Shown here piece by piece: positions 1-33,122 of a DNA stretch of 64,000 nt. The position numbers and the translations under genes are program-made. How positions within the stretch are numbered: position 1 is the first letter of the stretch; each line of letters begins with the position of its first letter. Below the pieces are notes generated by a model. The model ran no database searches and was not told the origin of the DNA. It worked only from the letters and a program-made list of their open reading frames with translations. This stretch comes from Chondrosia reniformis. Taxonomy: Eukaryota > Porifera > Demospongiae > Chondrillida > Chondrillidae. The stretch is taken from the NCBI GenBank assembly GCA_947172415.1, contig OX359194.1, positions 6,330,401-6,394,400 on the forward strand. The letters run 5' to 3'.

Positions 1-3000
1 ATAGTTGGTATCAGTGGTCTTCTCTATTTCAACATCCTTGTTGCATCCTTCTGGACCATAAACAGCTACCTCCAAGTCACCCTCTCCGGCATCAACAGTG
101 TCCACTGCATACACTAAAGGTACACCCACACACTGCACACCATCGTCCTTCACTCCAGGCCCGTTCAGCTTCACCTTAGTGGGATCGCTAATATTTACTA
201 AGTAGGGACTTCCTGTAATATGTTTCCCATCGTACATAACCATTACTGAGTACTGCCCTATCTTCTTTGGAGTGTATTGTACCGAATAGGTGTCATCATT
301 GTTATTGGTGATGTGTGCCCTAGCACTGGACCTGAGGGAGCCACGCCTGGGTCTTACACTCTGTTTTCTATTTCCACTAGCATAAGCCGGTGAGGTGGGT
401 GGGTTGGCATGGATGGGAGTGGTCGACCTGCTCTGGTCCAGAGGTCCATCAATGCTGCATTCAAGAGCCCCTGGACCGGCCTCTGTGGAATCAACTTCAA
501 ATACTGCTACTTCACCAACTTTCACACCAGTTGGTTCAATTCCGATTCCAGCAGCTTTGACTTTGCTTGCATCTGTGCAAGGCTCAAATACAGGTTTGAA
601 TGGAACACCGGGGATGGGTTCATCGGCAAATGAAACGTTGACCTTGTATTCGCCTGCCTGCAAGGGCAGGAATTGGACCTTGGCTGTTCCATCTTCCTCG
701 TCCTGCACTTTAACCTCTGCCTCCTGGGGACCCTCAATAGACATGGTGAGGCCGCCACTTCCTGCCTTTGACATGTCAAGAGTGAACTCTGCCCACTGGT
801 TAGTGATACCGCCTTCAAGTCCGGGACCATAGGCCTTCACTTTGGCAGGATCTGTTTTCCAAGCTGCGTTGACTTTAAAGGGACTGTGGGGAATATGCTG
901 GTCAGCAAAGAGAACATTAATAGTGTACTCGCCAGCTTCCTCTGGATCAATGAAATAGGCAACCTTTTGAAGGCCATCTTCAACTTCTTCAATTTTTAAT
1001 TCTTCTCCGCCACCAGGCCCTGTTACCTGAATCTGGAGTTCTCCCTTCCCAGCCTTTCGTGTGTCAATGAAGAACTCAGCCCACATGTCTGTAAAGAGTT
1101 TCTCCGACTCTAATCCCTCACCATAGACTGCAACAGCATTTGAATCTACTGATGGTTTGATAGATATGTGGTAAGGGCTGTTTGGAATGTGCACCCCCTC
1201 CCAGAGAATGTTAATGTCATACTCTCCTGCTTCCAGTGGAATGTACTCACAGTTGACCACATTGTTTGCCTGATCCTTTATGGTGACTGGTGTACGTCCT
1301 GGACCATTAATGCCAACATGCAGACGACCTTCTCCTCCTTTTCTCATGTCAACAGTGAAGTGGGTCAGCTCTCCGGATACATTGCCGTCTTCCAGTCCCT
1401 TTCCATTGGCCACCACTTGACTGGCATCATAAACATGCAGCTTAATGGGAGTATCGGGAATGGCAGCTTCAGCAAAGGTAGCATTCATCTTCAGTCGGCC
1501 GGCATCGTCTGGAGTGTAGACAATCTTAAAGGTACCATCTTCATTGTCTGTTATCACAGGAGCATCGGCATCATAGTCATCAGGACGTACAGGACCTTGC
1601 ACACTGCATCCAACTTTTCCAGGTCCTGCTCCTCGAGCATCAACAAAGTACTCCAGCGGCTCATTAATGGGAAGGAACTCCCCTTTCATACCCGGTCCTG
1701 TGATGCGGACTTTGCTTGTATCTGTGACAGCTACACTGTACGGAGAACTGGGGATGTGTTCTCCGGCGAACTTCACCTCCACAGTATAGAGACCAGGAGA
1801 GGTTGCCTCATAAGTGTAGTCATAAGTGTAAGGATGGGTCTTGCAGCTGTACTCCAGAGGACCATTGGGACCACGAATGGCAACTTCTGCCTCTCCCTTT
1901 CCAGCATCTTTTGTACGGACCTCAAATTTGGTTGGAATTCCCACACGAACACCCTGAGGCTCTAATCCCGGACCAGATGCCAGCACCTTTGTAAGATCAG
2001 TTGGGGGAGCAACATTAACCTTGAAGCGACTTCCTGGAATATTTTCTCCTCCATACTTGATTGTGATCACGTATTCTCCAGCCTCTGTTGGGAGATAGCT
2101 GTACTCCCATACACCCGGCTCCTTTTCTGTGCACTCAATGGGTACTGTACCAGATTTTCCTCTGATGTTGACGGTAAGTTCTCCACGTCCAGCTCCTTTG
2201 GTGTACACCCAAAATACACTTTGATATCCTACTTGTAGATCCTTTCCAGTAACGCCATCACCCTCAGCCCTGCATTTGGAGGCATCTGGCCTATCTTGGG
2301 CTACATGGACCTTGTATGGACTGTCAGCAATGTGTAGGCCTCCAAAGAGGATCTCAATGAGATACTGTCCTGCCACAGGAGCTATGTAGTAAATGCGAAA
2401 TTTTCCTTCCACTTCAGTAGGTTCCACTCGCATGAAGTCATCACCTTGCAGTGGCCCCTTTGGTCCCCTGATTGTTATGCTTAGGGTACCCTCTCCAGCT
2501 CCAGCAGTCTCAACCCAAAACTCTGTCTCACAGCCTTCCTTCAAGTCTTTTCCTTCTAGTCCAGGACCATATGCATTGCAGGCATAGGCATCAGATCCTT
2601 GGGCTACATTGACCAAAAATGGTGAGTTTGGGATGTTTTTCCCACCCCACTGGATGACCACAGTGTATGTGCCAGCTACATCCGGATCATAGGAACAGAC
2701 ATATGTCCCATTTTTCTTGTCATCAATGTAAATCTCATGTTCACCACCCGGACTTTCAACAGAAACCGTGAGCTTTCCAAGTCCTGCTTCAGTGACATCA
2801 ACTGTGAACTCTGCCGAAGTTACATCAGTTGTGAGTCCTTCTGGCTCAAGACCTGGGCCATATGCTTTCACTTTAGAAGGATCAGCACTAGTGGACTTAA
2901 TTGGAGCGCCTTCCTTCAGTTTGGCATCTGAGAACTGTGAGATGTAAGTCATCACGCTCAGCTCATCCACATGAGAGTTGACCATGTCTTCAGGTTGTAG

Positions 3001-4657
3001 GACCTATAGCATGTGAAGTAGACTCAGTTAAATCTGTGGCCTACATGGCTATAAGTGATACAGTAATATTAAATGTATGGCTACATTGTATTGTATGCAT
3101 GTAATACACAAAGCACTATCACAGGAAGCATAGCTGGTCACATTCAAGGACCTAGATAGCAGATATACGTAGATCTCTTCTGGCTTAATTATGGTCATAA
3201 TTAAATCAGTCCAAGAACACAAGTGATTTCACAATGCATGCATTTTGCATGCAAAATTAATTTCAAATTTATATGATTTCTGACATGCATATACTACATA
3301 TACAAAATTCTATAAGCCGTAGGGTGGTAAAAATCTCAGATAAAACAAGACCCCCAGGGCCGAAACATTTGATTCTCAAACAAACTGCATCTCAAGATGA
3401 AGACCAAAGATGAGCCATCTCAAAGATAAGCATAAAACCTACTGCTAGGTTTCAAAGACTATTAAAGTGTGCCAAATGCTTTTTCTGCCCTATTTCCAAG
3501 TTTATATAATTATTGATTTGGTACCCTTTGAAATTGGGCAATTGAAATAGATTCATATACTATAGCTATAGGAAGTTGTTCCTGAATTATTAATTGGTGC
3601 ATTGTTAGCCAGAGAGAGACACAGTTAATGCTGAAAAATAATAAACTATGTCGGGTCTGCCTTAGTGAAATGAGTTATGTGGTCAATAATTAAAGCCAAT
3701 GGCATGCAGAATACTCATATTTGTGATTAAGTGGAGTGTTTATTTACTTGAGGAACACCTAGCCAGTCCTCGGCCAATTTCATGGCATGTGATGCATTTT
3801 CCAAGGCATCCTGTGGATCCATGTCTACATACTCAGGACACAGGCCAGGAGCTACTGAGTCAACTAGGGCTGCTACAGCAATCCCGTCATTCCAATCTGT
3901 TGTAAAGTTCCCCACAGGACGTCCCCCACGTTCTCTGGCATGATCCTACATAATATTTGATTGCATCGTTAATTGAATAGCTAAATTCTCTAATTATAAT
4001 TATACGTACTTCAGCCTGTAGATAATTATAACTATATAAGTAAAAATGCTTGGAAAAAAATCGATTCAAACAAGATATTTTATTAGATAACTATGTACAT
4101 GATTTTGTTAACATGAAAACTATTTCTGTCCGTCCTGATGTCGCTTACATTGACGAAGCCCAACAAGGCTTGTTTCGGTGTTGTTTTAGCTTTCCCTGAC
4201 TGCGGAGTGTTCTCGTCTAGTCCAAACCCCATACTGATCTGGTAGTGGAGTATCAGAGTCCAAATCAAGCCTAAAATGAGTTTAATGTTGCTATCAACGA
4301 TGTCGGCGGTACCTGTAAGAGAAGCAGAACGAATACTGACAAGTGCGTACTTTCCCATTTTTTTCCGCGAAACCATAAGCACTTACCAATATTGACTAGC
4401 TTTATTCTTTCCATCTTGATAAAATCTAAAGCTAGCTGAACATTTTCGAGTTTCTGTGCTCTCACCCGCGGCTTCTTGTTGTACTTTCCTATGCTCTTAT
4501 GGGATAAGACCTGCAAAAGAGTGATCAATTTGACTCCATCGCCAAGGTCTAGTGATAGATCTTCGACCATCATTCCTTGATGGCGTAGATGTTCGTTGCA
4601 CCATCGTGTGAAGGTCTTCTTCTGGATGCGTTTCCACTCGGCATCAAGATCAGTCAT
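1..4657 (-). CDS. FLN: filamin, 5' part of the gene (runs off the left edge)
   Basis: Filamins are dimeric actin crosslinkers made of an N-terminal pair of calponin-homology (CH) domains followed by Ig-like filamin repeats. I read four exons: 4657-4387, 4312-4134 (donor GTAAGC after codons LLGFVN), 3945-3748 and 3003 to beyond position 1. The start codon at 4657 opens [19 protein letters not shown], a typical first-CH-domain actin-binding motif. Exon 3 carries the second CH core ([19 protein letters not shown]) and exon 4 resumes with [20 protein letters not shown]. The last exon codes without interruption for nine complete filamin repeats and part of a tenth, each with the conserved AGPG or YGPGLE start and an end like HIPNSPF. 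Exon phases join correctly at all three junctions. Such a long intron-free Ig exon next to a split CH region is notable. The ninth repeat has a Ser/Arg-rich insertion. The C-terminal repeats and dimerisation domain lie outside the window. Confidence 0.95.
3004..3747 (-). other. filamin intron 3, no further feature seen
   Basis: AT-rich intron of about 744 bp between the second CH-domain exon and the long Ig-repeat exon. It has a clear donor (CAA followed by GTAAAT) and an acceptor ending CTATAG. I see no ORF, tandem repeat or element end in it. Confidence 0.8.
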
Positions 4658-4795
4658 GTTTCGCTAGCTTGATATTCGAAAGAAGCCTGCGCTACTACTA
4701 CAGCTTCACTCAAACACCAGAGTAGCAAAACCGCAATATTTTCACAAATATATACCATTTATCGGTCATGAATATAATTATCATTGCTCAAATAG
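4658..4795 (-). promoter_or_regulatory. 138-bp gap between POLR1A stop and filamin ATG
   Basis: Both genes are on the minus strand, so this gap must hold the 3' end of POLR1A and the upstream region of filamin. On the minus strand a TATATA stretch lies near 4749-4755, about 95 bp before the filamin ATG. I see no canonical AATAAA here. The assignment as a promoter rests on position and the TATA-like stretch only. Confidence 0.45.
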
Positions 4796-26456
<21,661 letters not shown>

Positions 26457-26570
26457 TTGTCCACACGAGGATGGGTGGGCGGGGTCAATAGGCAGCAAGG
26501 GTAGAAAGTGAACTGTACTCTTTTGCCGCACGGATCGACCGGATCAATAGAACGCAAGTGATTGGTTGTT
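26457..26570. promoter_or_regulatory. 114-bp head-to-head promoter region POLR1A / NIM1
   Basis: The two start codons point away from each other across 114 bp. The region holds a GC-box-like GGGTGGGCGGGG (26473-26484) and an inverted CCAAT box (GATTGG, 26560-26565) but no TATA box, as is usual for bidirectional housekeeping promoters. 5' UTRs must share this space. The regulatory role is inferred from position and these motifs. Confidence 0.7.
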
Positions 26571-29056
26571 ATGGCCACCATAGTAACCAGCCCGACCATA
26601 TCCCAGCCCGACCAGACCTGGCCCCATCCAGAGAAGAGAGTTAACAGGAAGGACATGAGTCTCTATGAAAAGTTAATGTACGATTTGGAGCACGACCCTA
26701 AAGTGGCCAATGACGTAGCGCTGGGGAAGAGAATACGTCTGTATAGGATACGAAACCAGCTAGGGAAAGGAAACTTTTCCAAAGTAAAGCTAGGAATCCA
26801 TTTGCTCACTAAAGGTACGTTTAATCAGAACAGGCGCATTGTGTGCGATATCCCCAAGTTGATAAGTTGCATTTGCAAAACTTCCTTCTACATGCAAGTT
26901 GAGCGTTGGACGGAGTTGCATGGTTTGCGCTGCTTGTATCTAGCGCCCTACTAATTAATTACCAATAAAGGTTGTATTGGTTTCTGATGCGCTTTAGTTA
27001 GACTAGTAGGGTTGGCATTCCTTGTTTCTCTACTACCTGGAAGCCTATCAGAATAGATACACCAGTTTTGATGCTAACCAATGAATGCAACAGTAAAGTA
27101 CCCGAGAATGATAGATAGATATTATTATTTATCAACAGGAAGCTGCATCCATTATGTGGGTTTTCATGCAGGCCCTGGAAAATTAATGATTAAGTGAAAA
27201 GAAAGACAGGATGATTTAGGTATGACCAAAAAATGAAGAAATAAAAATTGCCTAATTGCTCCTGTACAATAAAATACTAGATGTTATAAAAACCTAAATG
27301 ACTAACAAAAATGTAGTACATAAAATATGATTGAAATAATACAAACAATGAAAGCTATCCCACGGTAATTATGTAATCTACTTAGAATTACCTTATTACT
27401 ACTCTAAAATGAGATAGAGAATGCAGGGAAATACATCCTTGCTAGTTATCAAGTGTAAGTGGAGTCCTAAAGGGGAGATCTCCTAGTTGACTTGTCTCTG
27501 CATTAAGTGGTTATCAAGGTCCTTGGAGCCTGTGGCCTCAGGTCATTGGAATGTAGGCTATAAGGGAATTCATGAGCTATGAGCTATGAATATATTTAAG
27601 TGTGTGTACCTAATGAGTTGTTTGTAATGAGATAGACTAGTTTGGCAATGCCATTTATGGATATTTTACCTGTCTGGCAGTACATTAGGAAATTGATTAT
27701 TTTGTAGGACTGTTTTATATGTACAGTTCAAGCATAGATTCTCTATACTACATACCAGTTACGTACATGGTATATATATAGAGAGAGAATATCTGCTTCA
27801 AATCTCAAGTATTAAGCCCAAAACTTGTAAGTACAAATATTTTATTTACCTATTTCACTGCATGTAGCTGGACATATTAAGGATGCAGGTATTTGGAATG
27901 TAAATGAGTCTTGAATATATTTGATTTGATTTCTGTAGAGAAATGTGCAATCAAGATTATTGATAAAACTAATCTGGATGATAAAGCTAGAAAGATTCTG
28001 TCTCGAGAGATATCCTGTATGGAGAAGCTGTGTCACCCGCATCTCATAAGAATGTATGAGGTAATAGAGTCCGTTCAGAAGCTTCACATTGTCATGGAGT
28101 GTGCCTCAGGAGGGGAGCTAGCGGATAAGATATTTGAGGCCGGAGCTTACAAGGAAGCAGATGCAAAGCCAATATTCTTGCAGATTGCTAAGGGTTTACA
28201 ATACATGGTAAGTTCTGCACATGCAGCTTGCTATTCTAGTTCATATAATGTATATTGTCTAATTTTATAGCATCATGTTGGAGTCATTCATCGTGACTTG
28301 AAAGCTGAAAATGTGTTTTTTGTGTCACCTACACGAGTAAAGGTTGGAGATTTTGGGTTCAGTACATTAGCTAATAAGGATGACCTACTGAGCACCTTCT
28401 GTGGTTCCCCACCCTATGCAGCTCCTGAACTGTTTAAGGACCAAAACTACAACGGACCGCTTGTGGACATTTGGGCTCTTGGTGTTCTGTTATACCTAAT
28501 GCTGTCAACAAAACTTCCCTTTGCAGGTGCTTGTGTGAACGACCTCAAGGACACGATAATTAAAGGGTCTTTCTACATGCCAACAAACTTTTCCTCAGAG
28601 GCGTCCAGCTTGGTAAAAGGCATGCTTGCTACTGATCCTTTGGAGAGATTTGTTATGATTGATATACTAGCAAGCACATGGTTACATGGTCAACGTGGGC
28701 TAGCTTCTGCAGTAGACCTCCCCGACAGTGGTATTGGTTGTAGTAAAGCCACCTTGGAGAGTGTAGAAAGTTCTGGCAATAAGGAACTCTGGGATCAAAT
28801 GTTAAAAGAGGTGATGGAAAAGCTAGGAGAAATTAACATTCCTACCGATGACAAGGACAATCTTACTGATCCCAGAGAAGCTACAGGAGGCATGTATCGT
28901 ATAACACTTCATCAGGTGATGAAGAAGAATGGTCTTGAGGGAGAAGATGATTCAAAACAAAAAGAAAATGATAGACCAACTGTTGGGACATCACAAAGGC
29001 AGACAAAAACTGACACTTCACCAAATCAAAGAAGCAAGATGTGTAATATTTTTTGA
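26571..29056 (+). CDS. NIM1K: NIM1-type serine/threonine kinase (AMPK-related), three exons
   Basis: Exons 26571-26814, 27939-28207 and 28271-29056 give 432 residues, close to animal NIM1 (about 436). The N-terminus has the NIM1-like SLYEKLMYDLEHDPKV. Kinase motifs follow in order: glycine loop GKGNFSKVKLG, lysine in CAIKIIDK, catalytic loop HRDLKAEN, DFGFS, and an activation loop STFCGSPPYAAPE whose threonine is the site phosphorylated by LKB1 in AMPK-related kinases. All catalytic residues are intact. The chain ends SKMCNIF, a possible CaaX prenylation box, after a charged, low-complexity tail. The ATG at 26571 is chosen over an upstream in-frame TTG. A later ATG (before SLYEKL) is possible. 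Both junctions keep phase (1 and 0). Confidence 0.94.
26815..27938 (+). other. NIM1 intron 1, nothing recognised
   Basis: 1.1-kb AT-rich intron, donor GTACGT, acceptor TTCTGTAG. A short GATA-type run lies near 27110-27125. Intron 2 (28208-28270) is only 63 bp, showing how small introns get in this genome. Confidence 0.8.
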
Positions 29057-29889
29057 CTTATAGTATACAAGTATTGTACCCTTTAACCACTGATTTTTAT
29101 CTCAATTGAATTAATTGTAAAATTGATATTTATGCTTTTTTCTGTCTATCAGTTGAACTGATGAATGTAACCTGTTTAATTTAATTTAATACTTTTAGAT
29201 AGTCTATGGTAAAATCATTGTTATTTTAGCCCCGTCTGACTTGTGTGGCTATTATAATATGTCTCCCAATTGGGAGCAAATTGGATTATAAAGAATGCTG
29301 CATGATGCTACAGGAATACAAGCAGCTTGTTTGTTTGGTTGATTAATGTACGTATTTGATTTGCTGATAAAATGTTTTAAAGACCAGAAAAATGGCCGAC
29401 TTTGAGAAAGGCACTAGCCATTAAAAATGAAGAATACTCCAGGAAGTACATTGCACAATCATTTCCCACAAAGCATTATAATATATATATAAATTGTGCA
29501 ACATGCACGCGTATGATTACATAAATATGGCTGTAGCACTATATATCACTAACAGCAGTAGTAACATGTAGTAGCATGTAGTAGAGGTAGTAGAGGTAGC
29601 TAATGGAGAAAACAAAGGAGACAAGTGACACCATCAATTTCTTAAGCATCAAATGCTTCCCTGCAGCACCAACCTCGTATCCATTCAACTAGAAAATGTA
29701 GTACAACAACAAGAATGGCCTTCACAAATAATTGCAATAAAGGAGATGTTGCATGACCAGGAAGTGACTGTTTATGCTAAATGTTTAAAACAAGGAGGAT
29801 GCTATTACAACAGAACAGCCCAGGAGTTGTAAATTGCCTTCAGTGTGATACATGCAAGTGTTGGTACCACAAAGATGGTTTCACAAAAA
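29057..29889. other. intergenic DNA between NIM1 and the satellite array
   Basis: AT-rich, with no ORF above background, no clear repeat and no canonical AATAAA directly after the NIM1 stop. Sequence related to the 169-bp monomer begins near 29890. Confidence 0.6.
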
Positions 29890-30310
29890 TACAAAAATTT
29901 TAATGGAACTTTAAAATTTGCCTTATCTCTCATCATACATTAACTTTGTATTTCAGAATATAAAGTACATTGAGGGCTGTAACTCAATCAAATGGAAAAA
30001 TATGAAGCTAATACTTTGTGTCAGCATTCACAGACACCTATAGAATATGTCCAAAGAGTTTTTGAAATTTTGATGGAACTTAAAATTTGCCTTATCTCTC
30101 ACCATACATTAACTTTGTATACCAGAATTTAATGTACATTGAGGGCTGTAACTCAATCAATGGAACACTATGAAGCTGTGACTTTGTGTCAGCTTTCACA
30201 GACACCTATAGAGTATTTCTAATGAGTTTTTGAAATTTTGTTGGAACTTAAAATTTGCCCTATCTCTCTCCATACATTAACTTTGTATACCAGATTTTAA
30301 TGTACATTGA
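29890..30310 (+). repeat. diverged edge monomers of the satellite
   Basis: About two and a half direct monomers with many more differences from the consensus than those inside (for example ACACCTATAGAATATG, CTTTATTTCAGAATATA). This is the normal decay pattern at an array edge, where unequal exchange no longer homogenises copies. Confidence 0.85.
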
Positions 30311-30314
30311 GTGA

Positions 30315-30478
30315 AATCAAAATTTCTAAAACTGTTTGGAAATGGGTCATACATGTCTGTGAATGTAGACACCAAGTTTAAGCTTCATATTTCTCCATTT
30401 GGCAGAGTTACAGCACTAAATGTACTTTAATTTACTGCTATCCGAAGTTAATGTATGGTGAGAGATAGGACAGATTTA
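30315..30478 (-). repeat. one satellite monomer in inverted orientation
   Basis: The minus strand reads CCTATCTCTCACCATACATT ... CACAGACATGTATG, a nearly complete monomer against the array direction. It sits between the direct edge monomers and the outlying insert copy. Confidence 0.85.
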
Positions 30479-30499
30479 ATATATATCGTGCGATACTAT

Positions 30500-31490
30500 T
30501 ATGCAAATTATCGGCATACCAAGTTAAAATGTTTTGACAGGAACGGGGCAACTAGAAACACGCAGGGACAGTCCAGAACGCAGCTGTCAGAAGGTCTTTA
30601 CATAGAGGCAGGTAGCCATTATGCTATTACTGCAATTGAGATTGAGTGTGGCTGGTTATACCAGTTTACGTTCATATCGGAACACCTCTCGCTAAAATCT
30701 TTTTTACATGGGACCAGAAAAGTTGGTCTCCTCCGCCAATCAAGACACTTACAGGATTCTATCCATTTTTCCCAGTTTCTAGATGAACCACGAATACTGG
30801 ATATACCTTTAAAATGGCTTGGAACGATGCACTCATCCCGAATTAACTAGATATAATTTGACTACATTTTTCTCGCAAATACCCTATTCTTAAGTATGGA
30901 ATTGCGCCAACCACAATCGTTTCCTTTTGAAATTTTCTTGTTTAAATAGAAGCGCAAAACCTTATAAAGTAGGCCTACCTGGACACATCTCTATGGTGGT
31001 AGCTGTTCCCATAGGGGTTGGTAGCGCTTAGACTCTGAAGCTGTCTCCTAATCGGTTGGTGCCATAGAGACGTGCTCACCAATAATCCGGATTTCGGGGG
31101 GGTTCCACGTAATGTGGGATTGGCATCTGATATCTTAGGATTCATATGAGTCGGCCATATCGAGAAGAACTGGTTCTTCTCACGCAAGTGACACCCAAAG
31201 CTCAACTCGGCAGAGCGTTACCACCGATCCCGGCCTCTGAGCGTCGTGGATGGTAGCGTTCGGTATGGTCCAACTTTTTTTCTTTGGAGTTTCGTTGGCC
31301 GTCGATCGGCAAAATTTCACTTTAACGACATCCATATAATATATGTGGATAGATACTGCTTCAACAACAATCAAGTACTATATACACAGTGCATATCCGT
31401 GTGTATAAGAAATCTTTCAAAGAGTTCTATTTTTAAGAAATATATACAGTATAGCATTTTCACTCTTACACCTACTCAAGGTCGGCCATT
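30500..31490 (+). repeat. outlying, diverged copy of the 1.19-kb insert
   Basis: Aligns with the other inserts from about 30690 (GACCAGAAAAGTTGGTCTCC) to the junction near 31490. It differs by dozens of substitutions and by indels of up to about 45 bp, except in 30944-31300, where it is almost identical. Before 30690 only scattered similarity remains (ATATCGGAACACCTCTCGCT). It joins the monomer at TATATGAAGCAAACAC, not at the junction used by the other nine. Confidence 0.85.
30963..31281 (+). ncRNA. candidate structured RNA gene, outlying copy (block 0)
   Basis: The conserved block in its diverged setting. It begins TATAAA and ends in seven T (31275-31281). Against the common form I see one substitution (CCCATAGGGG for CCCATAGAGG) and one inserted base in the loop of the TTCCAC/GTGGGA hairpin, which leaves the stem intact. 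A minus-strand open frame present here is shifted by that base in the other copies, so coding is unlikely. Strand of transcription is inferred from TATA and T-run order. Confidence 0.45.
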
Positions 31491-31934
31491 TATATATGAA
31501 GCAAACACTTTGTGTCAGCATTCACAGACATCTATAGAGTATGTCCAGGGTTTTTTTGAAATTTTGATGGAACTTAAAATTTGCCCTATTTCTCACCATA
31601 CATTAACTTTGTATACCAGAATTTAATGTACATTGAGAGCTGTAACTCTATCAAATGGAGAGATATGAAGCAAACACTTTGTGTCAATATTAACAGACAT
31701 CTATAGAGTATGTCCAGTGAGTTTTTGAAATTTTGATGGAACTTAAAATTTGCTTTATCTCTCACCATACATTAACTTTGTATACCAGAATTCAATATAT
31801 ATTGAGGGCTGTAACTCTATCAGATGGAGAGATATGAAGCAAATACTTTGTGTCAGCATTCACAGACATCTCAAAAGTATGTCCAATGAGTTTTTGAAAT
31901 TTTGATTAAACATAAAATTTGCCCTATCTCTCAC

Positions 31935-33122
31935 TTGACATTTGTAAGTATATACAAATTCAGATGATATCCTACAATATAAAAAAAAAAACATTTTTGG
32001 AGCTGCAGTGGCTTCTAAAACATTATTTAGCTATATTTTATTGATACATCATTCTCTCTTGAGTTAGAAATTAGACTTAGAATACAGAGGTCTAGTTGTA
32101 ATATCGATCATAGACTTAATATCGTACTAGCGATAAATATCGGACCTCGCTCTATATCTAGTTTTCTGTATCATGAAAGGTCGCTCTCCTCCCTCCGCCG
32201 AGATATAGAAAGACTTTTATCCATTTGCCACAGTTTTGAGATGTATTGGAAATACTGCGTATATGTGTAAAATTGCTTGGAACGATTCACTGGGCTGGAA
32301 TTAAAGTGGAATAAATTGACGATTTCTCGAAAATAATTGGCATCAGAAAAGTCGTTCTCCTCGGCTCATCAAGACACTTACAGGATTATTTTCGCTTTCC
32401 CCAGTATTCAGATGAACCACAAATACTGCCTATGTCTTTAAACTTGCTTGGAACAATTCACCGATCTGGAAATAACGAGAAATATATAAAAAAAGCCCCA
32501 ACCACAACCGTTTTCTTTGGACAAAACTTCATATAAATAGAAGCGAAAAACCTTATAAAGTAGGCCTACCTGGACACATCTCTATGGTGGTAGCTGTTCC
32601 CATAGAGGTTGGTAGCGCTTAGACTCTGAAGCTGTCTCCTAATCGGTTGGTGCCATAGAGACGTGCTCACCAATAATCCGGATTTCGGGGGGGTTCCACG
32701 TAAGTGGGATTGGCATCTGATATCTTAGGATTCATATGAGTCGGCCATATCGAGAAGAACTGGTTCTTCTCACGCAAGTGACACCCAAAGCTCAACTCGG
32801 CAGAGCGTTACCACCGATCCCGGCCTCTGAGCGTCGTGGATGGTAGCGTTCGGTATGGTCCAACTTTTTTTCTTTGGAGTTTCGTTGGCTGTCGATTGGC
32901 GATTTTTCACTTTAACGGCATCCATATATTATATATGGATAGATAGTGCTTCAATAACAATCAACTACTACACAGTGCATATCCATATGTATAAAATAAT
33001 TGGAAAGTATTCCAGATTTTCAGATATTGTATGGAATTTTGTCTCTATTACATACCTTCTAACGGTCGGCCATATTATAGTATTACGAAATTTTCTCTAA
33101 CAATACAGTATTGACTGTAGTT
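31935..33122 (+). repeat. insert copy 1 (1188 bp)
   Basis: Starts TTGACATTTGTAAG after monomer CTCTCAC and rejoins the monomer at CTGTAACTCTATC. It lacks the AGATCT hexamer seen near the end of the other copies (GTCTCTATTACATACC). It has the long form GAGCTGCAGTGGCTTC after the A-run. Confidence 0.92.
32554..32871 (+). ncRNA. candidate RNA block 1
   Basis: TATAAA at 32554, T-run ending 32871. Reference form, identical by eye to blocks 2-4 and 6-9. Confidence 0.4.

Noticed and set aside
395..1965. plus-strand frames across 395-1965
   Set aside because: Antisense shadows of the filamin Ig-repeat exon.
32840..33100. 88-codon open frame (MVAFGMVQLFFFG...) repeated in all nine inserts
   Set aside because: The surrounding non-coding DNA is just as conserved, so the frame gives no extra evidence. 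It starts inside the RNA block and crosses the T-run, and the outlying copy does not keep it.
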